In this document: positions 36,001-46,595 of the stretch, in pieces
Layout: the number at the start of each line of letters is the position of its first letter
Numbering within the stretch: position 1 is the first letter of the stretch
From: Ichthyophonus hoferi
Taxonomy: Eukaryota > Opisthokonta > Ichthyosporea > Ichthyophonida > Ichthyophonidae
Assembly: GCA_002751075.1 (NCBI GenBank)
Contig: NAOQ01000122.1
Span: forward strand, 1,385-48,029
Length of the DNA: 46,645 nt
Direction of reading: 5' to 3'
The notes under the pieces: generated by a model
What the model was told of the DNA's origin: nothing
What the model saw: the letters and a program-made list of their open reading frames with translations, nothing else
Database searches by the model: none
Position numbers and translations under genes: made by a program

Positions 36001-39000
36001 AATTATATTCGCACGGTAAGACATCAGAGTTAAATCAAAACATAATTCATTGGTCCCTGGAAATGCAAGGCACAGAACATGGAAAGTAATTGGATAGCAA
36101 TGAAGGGGAGCTAGAGCTATATTTCCAATAAGAAAGAAGATCAGCATTCTGACACCAAACATATACCAATAAGAGGACAAGGAAAGGCGACAAATATGAC
36201 AATATAGTAGAAGAATGTGCGTCAATCAGTACGTGTTCAATTCACACAATACCGCCCATTACATTATACACTATCACACGCAATCACACCCTTTTAACTC
36301 TTTACCTCGATTGGTAGATCAATCACAGCCTGGATGTCCAAGGCTAGATCTCTGACGTAGACATAGGCGTGGTTGTAGCCAATCCAGGCGTCAATATTTA
36401 CAATATCCAATACACAATCACCTAAGAATTTCACAATAGAATCCCCGGTACGGCCCTCTAAGGCCTCAGATGCTTGGCCAAAGGCCCAATACACCCCCTG
36501 GAAATATTGGCGTCAGTGGCTATGTAATTGAAAAGGAAAAGGTAATTGGATGCTTAAAAACAATACACTTAAAGTGCGATGCGCATAGGGTGTATAAGTA
36601 GATAAATGACTGTTAATTAAACAGTCCAATCATAATATGGGACAAAATACACACCTTGATACACAGACCAAGGAACGGCATAGGAAGAGTAGAGGCCATA
36701 CGTTGAACTATTACGTAAGCCACCTGATTCACATTGCTCTCCTCCACCAATAGGAGTTGCAGGACCATCTGAAAGAAAAAATACGAGATAAGTGATTGGT
36801 TCACAGCCCGATAGAAAAGGGTTATTTGGCTTGTTCTAGACCAATAGTAGTTGGTACTTTCTCTCTTTTATCCACAAATGAATCAATATATATATATGAT
36901 AGAAATAGAAGAGGTAATCTAATCTAATCATTACCTTTAGCCAACGGCGAGAGAGTCCTTCAAATGATGCAACATAAGGAATCAATGAGGTCATTGCTAA
37001 TAAAATAGCCGCCAATAGTGTAGGTTCTTTCTGAGAGGCCTGCACCAATGAGAGTAGGACCTCAAGGTAACGCTGCCAAATTGATTGAACCAATCCCCAC
37101 TGCTTGACACTGCTTGCCAGGCCTGCTCTGATATGATTGGTAAACAAGGGGACAGGTAATTAATTAAAATCAATGCTTCATTTAGGGTCAAACCAGATCT
37201 AGCCCCATCCCTCTAATACGAAAATTTAATAAATAAATAATATTAAATCAAGTGAGTGATTGGTCACCCATTACACATGCCTTACATTGTCTAACAAAAG
37301 CCAATGCCCAGTTGCAGGTCTAGTAGATAATCTCACGAATAATATTTAAATATATATTTTTTTGTATAAAAATGACCTAATATAGTAAAAGACATTTCAC
37401 TCCAGTCCTAGAACTACAAAGTGAAATTAAAATTTATAATTGACTTTCGATTGGCCAGACAGTACGTATATATATCCTGTATGTAAGTGCAGGTGTTAAG
37501 CTTATGCAAGCTATTAGAGGAGTTAGTCATAATAAAAGACTGATGCGTTTTCATCCAATGAGAAACGATATAAGACTTACTTCCTGCCCATCTGTCCAGC
37601 CGGGCGAGCGCAGTGATGATTGGCTAGGGTCTCAAACTGATCAAGACATGTGGTAATGATGTGCGTAATGACTGGAGGGAAAGGAGATTAAGACTAAATC
37701 CCATTCAATAGCTCGATTAAATTAGATATCAGATATTTATTGTCCAATAAGCATATCAAAATTTCCTTTTACAAGATGGAAAATTGTATATCTACCACTC
37801 AAAAGGTCAAAAATGCAAGTGAAATGCAATCGCAACACACTACTAGCTACTAATATTTCTATGTGTTTTAGTTGGCCATAGCTTACCCTCGGGCTCAATC
37901 ATATCAAAGAGTGGATGATCTGATTGGTTGGCATTGGCACATGCGGCCTCAAAGGCATAGAGTACTTGGTGAAGGGCTGGAAGAGACTGCAGAAGGAAGA
38001 TAAGTGTAAATGTAGGGATGATATTATAAAGGTTATCATGGATATTAAAATAATGTTTGCATTACTCCGGTATCAACGATAAAACAATAAAACAAACTTA
38101 AAAAGTCATCAAGATAGATGTTAAATGTTGGATGTATATGAGAGAATGATAGTATAACAGTATAATAATATGCATATATACATGCAAATACACCACCTTA
38201 CCAACATCACAATCTATACGCACCTAGCTACCCCAATCATATCTCTAGATATATTTCTTACCGTTTCAGATTCACCGATCAGCGTACTGAAAATCTGTTG
38301 TGTTAGCACAGTTTTCCCCACCTCGGCCTGTTTCCCTTTCTTGCTGGGTTTTTTTTTCTGTTTAACTACAAATTTATCATAGTCATAAGGCTCAAAATCA
38401 GTAGATGAGGGGGTTTCGGTATCGGGTGCATTCAGAGCCAATAGGAATCCTTCTTCAGAATATTCGTCGGTGGGTGATTGGTCTAGCTTGGTGGCCACAT
38501 TGGGCTGGTCCTCAACTGTGAATTACGATGGGATAAGTAGGTTTATATATGGAAATATGTATAAATAATATAATGTATGTATAGGTATAGTATAACATAC
38601 AACATATATATGATATTATATACTGTTTATATATAGGTATAGTACAATATATAATATATAATGTATATAAGTTATGTAAAATAAATAAAGGACTGTAATG
38701 TGTATAGGAAGTGGTTTTGTTTTATTATTCCGTACGTGTAAACATATATATATGCGTAGTCGATGCTATGATGAGTATATAGATGCAGATGTAGTAGTGA
38801 TTATAGACAGGTTTGTGCTCATACTTATGTATGTTATTTGCATGTATGCCATATACTTGTGGATATGTATGTATATGTTCGTGTGTATGTGTGTAGTTAT
38901 ATCTGTATATATGATAGCATATAGGTATGTATGGCAGTATAGATGGTAGTATGGATGTATGGTACTATTTATGATATCTTGAACATATATAAATTATCAC

Positions 39001-39239
39001 CATATCTAAACAAACATATCCCTTACGTACTCTAAAACATAGAGTATATGCACCATTCCATCCCCACACTCTATACACATGTCCTCCCTACCTTCTGTCA
39101 CAGTCACATCTTCCTCATTATCCTGGTGTTTCGGTCCCTTTTTATTAAGATAGGCGGGTTTCTTCTTCAATAGCCCTCTCTTTTTAAGGACTGTACGTTT
39201 TACGATAAACTTTTTGGTACGTTTATTAATTTTCCCCAT
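33031..39239 (-). CDS. NOC2: Nucleolar complex protein 2 homologue (15 exons)
   Basis: Noc2 pairs with Noc1 and Noc3 and carries pre-60S particles from the nucleolus to the nucleoplasm. Exons (minus): 39239-39092, 38515-38262, 37986-37887, 37671-37581, 37127-36935, 36768-36655, 36497-36306, 35469-35315, 35125-35014, 34835-34725, 34610-34555, 34356-34311, 33999-33931, 33362-33288 and 33147-33031. Every junction keeps phase, giving 610 aa, somewhat shorter than the 700-750 aa I recall for yeast and human. A basic N-terminus with nucleolar-signal character (KRTKKFIVKRTVLKKRG) precedes an acidic segment, then IITTCLDQFETLANHHCA, WQRYLEVLLSLVQASQ, RKLRLWSNVIGSL, PLVYPMVQII, YVPMRLQCIQAL, HIVTFPELALLSV and EQAKGTPLSRYYNQWLAT. 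The last is the conserved Noc2 end. The introns are rich in CCAAT/ATTGG. The gene converges with the macrodomain gene. Confidence 0.95.
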
Positions 39240-39968
39240 ATTACCGGTTATATAATATATATATATATATAATATAGGTGTGTGTATATGTTTACATGTA
39301 TATTATATATTATGTATATAATAGATAATAGTATGTGCACGTGCGTGCGAGTTAATGACACTTGCACAAAATAAGCGCCAGCTTAATTGATGGCTCAGAC
39401 CCAGTTAACTGATTAGATTAATGATAAGGATTGTTATTATATTTGATTATTGTTTATTATGTAATGCGAGTTTTAGGAATACTTTAATAATGTATTATAT
39501 CATATTATATTATATTATAATACATAATCTAACCAAATTTATTTTTATTTACTATTAAATATTAAAAGCTGATTCCATATTAATTCACTATTATTTATTA
39601 TTACTCTGGCGATTATCTAATTTGTATCACTGAAAATTATACATTACATATTATATTATCATTTATGAGTGATTGGTTATTTTTATTTTTATTTTTAATT
39701 CCCTTTTCATTAGTGAAGTCTTATTCCTATATTATGCAGTCCTTAACAGAATACCCCCTTGATTATATGGTTGAATAAAAAACTTCATACGTTATAAAGA
39801 TATAAAGAAATTCGACAATTGAGCTGTGATTACTCTTGTCGATTATAGATTGTGCAGTTATTATATCACTGTGTTATAGTTATTATCTCGTAGTTTTATA
39901 GTTATTATCTCACTATTTTATATGTATTATCGCATCCATTTTAGATGACAGCCATAATTACAATCAGA

Positions 39969-40120
39969 TAATTAAATAGAGACAGTTAAGCTCTATTCGG
40001 TATAACTGCAGAAAAATAAGAGAATCCTATCACAGACAAAACTGTTATCTTTTATAAATATAGCATACTACATATATAACCTCCTTGAAAATCTAATTAT
40101 TAGTTAATTTATCAAGAAAA
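39969..40120 (+). repeat. Dispersed repeat family B, copy 2
   Basis: It aligns with 19009-19160 through AATTAAATAGA, the GGTATAACTGCAGAAAAATA core and AATCTAATTATTAGTTAAT, in the same order and spacing. A weaker third match is at about 40900-41010 (CAGACAGAACCTTTTTATAC). The element class is unknown. Confidence 0.5.
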
Positions 40121-40329
40121 GGTTATTAATAGCGTATTTTTAAGAAATTAATTAATTAAAACTATATTTGCTTTCTCACCCATTTTGTTTATGTACTTAT
40201 ATTTAATAACAGCCTCCAATATATAAACGCACAGTTTTTTATATTGTTTTTGGTATTATAATGCTTTTTTGGGATTAAATATATTCTATTATTGATTGTA
40301 GTATATTGCCTATTGGATTTGATTGGTTG

Positions 40330-40550
40330 TCTTTTCTAGCGTAAAACTTATCTATAATCTGATTGATTGATCAGTCCTTTAGCACCAAGTTACTAACCAG
40401 TAATAATAATGATTTTCCACACATTCTTACTAAACTAACTAGGAAGGATTATTTCTCTATGATGTAGTAAATGAATATAATAATAATAAATAAATAAATA
40501 AATAATACATCTAAGTGCAGTGAAAGCTCCGGTTTTAACATGACTCAAAA
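40330..40550 (+). repeat. Dispersed repeat family C, copy 2
   Basis: It aligns with 13586-13835 through AAGTTACTAACCAGTA, CTAAACTAACTAGG and GTGAAAGCTCCGGTTTTAAC. An (AATA)n microsatellite near 40478-40505 sits in the middle. The order of anchors is the same in both copies. The ends are not defined. Confidence 0.45.
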
Positions 40551-40899
40551 TAAATAAAAAAACATTTTAAAAACTATCTTCTTAGTAACCCATGACCTAG
40601 ATGATAACAACTTTATAACGGTATAGTCAACAACTGGCGTTACTCCCATATTTTTAATAAAAAAAGGAATAAATTGAGTTTAATTTCTACATTTGTGATG
40701 TCAAAACATTCCACGTTCCCATTATCATTTTGTCTATTTGAAAACACTAATATTCACAACTCCTTGGTCAAAATTTTAAAAGTTTACTATATCTTCAGAG
40801 TTTCAAGTAGATTACAAATCATTGCTATGGCACAAAGTATTGATCTCAGCCTGTGTATTAATTTTTTCACTCATGTTCAATGTGGCAGCCAACTACTGC

Positions 40900-41010
40900 A
40901 AACAGAAAAATTAAGAAAAAAACTGTATAGTATTTCTTCAATAAAGCTACAGAGTCAGGAGTCCCCAATCTCTCTCAGACAGAACCTTTTTATACTTTTA
41001 ATATATAACA
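40900..41010 (+). repeat. Possible family B repeat, weak third copy
   Basis: A short stretch reading CTCTCAGACAGAACCTTTTTATAC resembles the middle of family B copy 1, preceded by an AATTAAGAAAAA stretch in the expected position. Divergence is high, so homology is less certain than for the other two copies. Confidence 0.3.
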
Positions 41011-41711
41011 ATTTTTTATATAGAATACTTCATAACACGGCGCCAAATAATAAGATTATTTTAATTATAGTTACTTAGCCTATATTTTATATGGAGCCAT
41101 ATTTGACAGATTTTGCATATGCCATATATATGCATTGTCATAAGACGAGAGATTAAACAATGTAATTTACACAGACAATACAAGACAGCCAGGCTATATC
41201 CAAGTTTAATAACTCGTACGTATTTGATATAGTTACAATCTAAATATTGCATGTTTTACGGCTGTTCAAGGGTTAGTCGCAATGCAATGACCATAATCAA
41301 AGGAGGTAGCTGTTCTTATATTGAAGAAAATGATTCCAGTCATAACAATCCTTTCGGGCAATGTAATAGGCCGCTTACACTTTTATATTCAGGATTTAAC
41401 TCCATCTAGAGATCCAGAAACCTATATAAGAGAGGGTAATAGATATGTTAAACATTACATTTTGAGTTAAAAATCATTTTAATATACCACCAATAATAGA
41501 CATATAAACATTCCTTTTATGTTTTTCTATAATTTTAAAATCATATATGGTATTATAAAGGGTAATAGTACATGTAAAGATTAAAAAAAAAATGTGAAAA
41601 AACAAACAGATATAACTATTAGACCCAAAGCTGCCTGTTATCACTTACTCCTCACAAACTAAAATCATTAGTTGTACTATCAATAATCCATCATCGTTTT
41701 ATATAGTATAC

Positions 41712-42875
41712 CTACCAGACTATGTCTAGTGCGTTGACAATCACTTGTTTATTACGGTGTTCTAGCTCTATATACCAATCCTTAGCAGCAATCATGTTGG
41801 TTTCTCCCTTTGCAGCCAGTTCCTTTCCAAATCGTTCTCTTATCATTACACGCCATATATAATTATCGCCTAAGATAGCATGGAGGTATTTACAGCTCTA
41901 TAGTGAGGTTAATATTGAGTAGAGCTATTACTTTTTCTATATAGACATATTAAATAGATTGAATATGTTGTACATGTGTACTTTTGCCGTTGTTTTATGT
42001 ACGGTTGTGTTTTTGCGCTTTTCTTTGTATTTTGAGTGCATAACTAGATGATGATATGTAGTTCTTTATACTTTAGCTTAGCATGTATCTATTATAAACA
42101 TCAAATCAAAGTTTTTTGAATGTATACCAGAATAAATTTACTATTTTAAAAAGGTTTTCATCACATTATAAAAGGCTGTTCTAACTCAGCATTTTTCTAC
42201 CCATTTATTTGCTGTAATAAGAAATATTGTTACAAAGTTATTTGTCTTATCCTCACCTCACTAAAACTATTTTTTTGTTTAGTAGCTGTCCATTAATCCA
42301 ATCATTAAATTCCAACCCAACAAAATTAAGTTATAAGTATATGGAAGGGATAATATACAGTCACGTTTATATCACCTTACAGCTCATCTAAGGTATTTAT
42401 TACATTAGATAGGACAATGTATGACCCCAGAATAATTAAACCGTTATTGTTGGCGTCGATTTTAGCGCATTAATTAATTAGACAATTATAACTATAGTTA
42501 CTTTTCCTATGCTATGTTTGTAGTTATATTTGGCTGTTAACTTGTACACAAATTAAAACAAAGGGAACGGCTACCGTGTTTTTCTTTTTGGCATACATTG
42601 TTATCAAAGTATTTATAGTTTGCTCTGTTAAATAGTTAATTACAAACCGCATAGCATGTGTTAATATATGAATTAAAATATAAATATCTGGTAGGTAGAA
42701 TGGACAAAGAAGGGTCCGGGTTAACTGTTGAAAACCTATCAGTAATACCTTAATAATAACCTTAATAATGTGAGTATTGATACTATCCTCTACATACCTT
42801 TGCTAGATTCAGTACATCCGATCCATCTAAGAAAACACATATGCGAGCCACTATCTCACTAGGTAGAGGTTGCAT
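41712..42875 (-). CDS. Small F-box domain protein (two exons)
   Basis: F-box proteins join a substrate to the SKP1-cullin ubiquitin ligase. The exons are 42875-42798 (donor GTATGT) and 41897-41712 (acceptor CACTATAG), joined in phase 0 across a 900-bp intron to give 87 aa ending in TAG. The join makes a recognisable F-box of about 45 residues. MQPLPSEIVARICVFLDG (aa 1-18) supplies the LP.EI...I..FL part, and SDVLNLAKSCKYLHAILGDN with IWRVMIRERFG supplies the remainder, including the typical W. The exon boundary falls inside the box. An in-frame stop upstream of the ATG supports the start. The frame ends immediately, or alternatively splices at TG|GTAGGT (41716) into an exon I could not identify. 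If it ends here, the protein has only an F-box plus about 40 residues and no substrate-binding repeat. Confidence 0.65.
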
Positions 42876-44526
42876 TTCCAGTATATTTATAACAACCTCT
42901 GATAATTACCAATGATTTTCATTTAAATGCAAGCCTTAATAATTAATATTATGAAGTTTAGTTGGGATTTTAATTTTTTGTTACATTCCATTAAAATTAC
43001 TCATAAATACCATATGATAAATTGAGATCGCGGAATAAAATTGATCCCTTTTGATTAGTGCTTATTTAATTGCCACATACTAATAACACCATTATTAATT
43101 TGGCATCCTAAATTGCAAAAAATAATTATTGCAAGCAATAGTATTTTACTTCTAGTATTATTTTAATTATTCTATAAAAAAGACGATGGTGTTGGTCGAT
43201 ATAGGATAGTTATACTTTTCTATATAAATATTTATACTTAAGCACACCAATAGGAGTATATGATTGACCCTCCCCATAGATTGAAGTTATTTTAAGTGTC
43301 CTTTTATTGGACACTAACGCATCAATGCATTCAAAAGGTGGTGCCGTACAAAGCTTTTTTTTGGAACGTTACAGACTCTAAACATAAAACTACCTGATTA
43401 TTGATGTTAAATTATAAAATATCAATAATATTATATAAAACAGATAATTAATAAGAATTTTTTTATTACAAAAGCTGACGTAATACAGAAAAATATCTAA
43501 CATTTTGGGTTTATATGGATCTATATTATTTTTAATATTAATCTAGAAAACATTTAAATAAACAGCACATCCAATGGAAGTACGTTAGGCTTAAGGCATA
43601 AATAATGATACAACCAATCCTAAATGGGGGCAAAGCAAGGGTATAACCATATCAGGTAATAATATATTAGTAGCTAAAGCATATAAGTCATTATTACTAT
43701 TATTATTATTAGTATTATCAGTAGTATTGTTATTACTACTATTAGTGCTATTAGTAGTAGTATTGTTGTATAGATATTACATAACCCTGCCATATACTCT
43801 GCTACACACTGAGGTAGAGACCTAGTATGTTAACAAGAAAAGGTTTAGGGGTGGGGTAGGGTATCCGTGTGAAGTTATTTAAAAGGATTGGCATTATCAC
43901 CACTGTGTTGAGAGGTCATTAGGATAGCATTGAGGAGGGATAATAGTTATACTCATGTTTGTGATGTTAGTAATTGCAAGGCATAACATGGCTAGATAGC
44001 ATAGTTTTAGAGTGTATTTTTGTTCCTGTAATATAGTTAGTCTACTATACTATACTATACTGTACTATAGAATACTTTTAGTTTGCTCTGACCTAGTTAG
44101 TGGTGGTATAGATGGAAGAAAATGAGATGATATAGTATGTTGTGTTGTGCTATAAGATTCTATAATATAATATAATATATTATAATATAATACACTAACA
44201 GACAGTATAGACCAATAGGAACAGCGCTATAACAAAACCAATATGACACAACCTAACAAGGTATGTATTACTATATATAGTAGCATTTCCATAAGCGGTG
44301 TCTATTTCTATATATAAGTGTATATAAAGATATATATGTTATGTATTACTATATATAGGTCTATATATACTATATATACTAAGATATATAATATAATAAA
44401 GTCACATATATGCATAAATACATGTATATATAGATAGACCTGCATACATCAAGCCTTTTCTCACATATCTATTCTACATCGTATATAATATATACTGTAT
44501 GTACTGTATGTAATGATCTTATTTAG
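42876..44526. other. Intergenic region between the F-box gene and the monooxygenase
   Basis: The two genes are transcribed away from each other. The region is AT-rich. It has a trinucleotide ATT/AGT-type microsatellite (about 43692-43770), a CTATA pentamer run (about 44042-44068) and a TAATA pentamer run (about 44160-44190). An ATG ACA CAA CCT AAC AAG followed by GTATGT at 44243-44266 looks like a short first exon, but its phase does not fit the next monooxygenase exon. Confidence 0.4.
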
Positions 44527-46563
44527 GATTCCAATACCCAATATGGTCGCTAGATGTTCTTACACTTTGGTCCGCCAATCAGAATGAGAGGCAAGATGGG
44601 GCGGTGCGAAGGATTGGAATCATTGGTGCAGGGCCTAGTGGTTTGGTGTGTGCAAAGACCTTACAGGAGCATGGTTATGAGGTGCGCATATACCCAATGG
44701 TTTCGTGTATTTAAGATTTTATAGTTTGACAAATTATTATGATATAAATTTTTATTCACTGCTTTGTGTTTAAGTATACACTTTGATTGCTTCCTTAAAA
44801 AAAAACACCAACTTGGCCATCGTCCAATGGAGGAGAGGTTTAAAAATATTTAAGAATTATTTTTTCTAGTTTGGATGGACGGTGTTATAATATTGATGAC
44901 CAATCATATGCCACTGTTAGTATAATATAGACATATAGTTATACCCAGTTTATACACATAATATTACACTCCTATATACCTATATATATGTATCCAATTG
45001 GAAGCCTATATATATACATACCTTTACACTTAAGCAACAATGCTACATGGAAACGGTGGAATCAATGGGCACTTCATTGAAATTTATTTATTTATTTTTA
45101 TTTTTATTGTTTATTTTTGTTTCATCTTTCTCCACTGTAGCCTCTAGAGATCTGCATGAATGTGATTGGATCCATCACGATAGCCAGGAGCACACCCACT
45201 GGCCCATCATCACTCGATTCTTCTTCCCTTCCCTCTCCCGTACCTCTCTAAATAGCCTACCTACAGCTAATCTATTGATTATACTATAGGTGCACATATA
45301 TGAAACGGACCACGTGATTGGCGGAGTGTTTGCTAATAAGGTCTATGACGATAGCAAGTTGGTATCCAGCAAGTATATTACTGCATTCTCCGACTATCGC
45401 ATATCATCCGAGTAAGAGCTGTGTCTAATTTTTATTTTTAATCTTTAATTTAAAACTTTAATTCTAAAATTTAAATATTTAAATATGGAATTTATTTTAA
45501 AAATTTAAAATTCAATTGTTTCAGTTTGCTTTTAACTTTTAATTTTAATTTTAATAGTTAATTTAAAACTTTAATTCTAAAATTTAAATATAGATACTTA
45601 TTTTAAAATTTTAAAATCCAATTGTTTCTGTTTGCTTTTAATTTTAATTTTAACCCCCATTGTATTCCTTTAGTCCTAATGCCCAGGCTGTTTAGAGTTA
45701 GTTCAGATCGTTTAATTATTGAATATTTCTATTCTTTGTTTTAAATTCTCATTAGTTAAAATTAGTCTGAATTTTATGTAACATATTAATCATATCCCTA
45801 TTTCCTATTGGTTCTAAATATTCGAATCTGTGACCCGACCCGACCCGACCCCTGACCAAAAACAAACCAGACCACTTAGTATGCAAGGCATATAAAGCTA
45901 GCGTCGTAGCCAAGAGGCTTCGTTTTGAATTACTCATCTGCCTGAAATCTTTAATATTAACATATAAATCATAAATGGAGTGGTTCCACTATATTTAATG
46001 ATACCAGTGGGTTTCATGTGATGACATATGTAAGGGAATAATGATTGGAAGACTATATAATCTCCCTATATCTTTGCTTGTCATACTGTGAAATTTTTTC
46101 TTAATCGGGCGAGATGGTTATTGCGATTGGACTTTGTTTCTTTATTGATCTTTTTGAGGTAGAAATTTGATATTTGCACGTAATTATGGGAGCGAATAAT
46201 AACGTTATATCGCATTTTAAAGTTTTTTATAGCATTTCCTCTCCAGTGATTGCAGTTTAATCAAAAAAGAAAAAATGTCCGATTTTACGATTTGATTGGA
46301 TTGCCCCAATATGATAACTCCAATCATAAATGAAGATTATCTTTATAACCTAATATGGTCTATCAGTAGATTAACGTTAAGGTAAGTATAAAACTGTGCC
46401 AAACCAATAAGAGAATAGAAATAAACTTTAATATTATTTAACATTACTCTCTTGTTATACAGAGAACCAGATCACATGGACATGGTCAGTTATTTGGAGT
46501 ACCTTAATGAATACTGTGACCATTTTGATCTGAGGAAATTGATTAGGTAAGAGTGTATGTATG

Positions 46564-46595
<32 letters not shown>

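Larger units (their letters stand above)
39240..41711. other. NOC2 upstream region and repeat-bearing intergenic DNA
   Basis: The NOC2 promoter must lie in the first part, but no clear element stands out. An (AT)n run directly follows the start codon region (39250-39272) and a pentamer-type ATATT run lies at about 39490-39520. Repeats of families B and C occupy much of 39.97-41.01 kb. A 134-codon plus-strand ORF (40674-41078) partly overlaps the weak family B copy, has no domain I can recognise and is not called as a gene. Confidence 0.45.

Noticed and set aside
40674-41078. 134-codon plus-strand ORF
   Set aside because: No recognisable domain, partly overlaps the weak family B repeat, AT-driven composition and no supporting splice or start context.
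45047-45289. 80-codon ORF with a hydrophobic N-terminus (signal-peptide-like) in the monooxygenase intron
   Set aside because: It ends exactly at the next acceptor and lies wholly within an intron whose splice phases agree. AT-rich DNA commonly encodes Phe/Leu runs.
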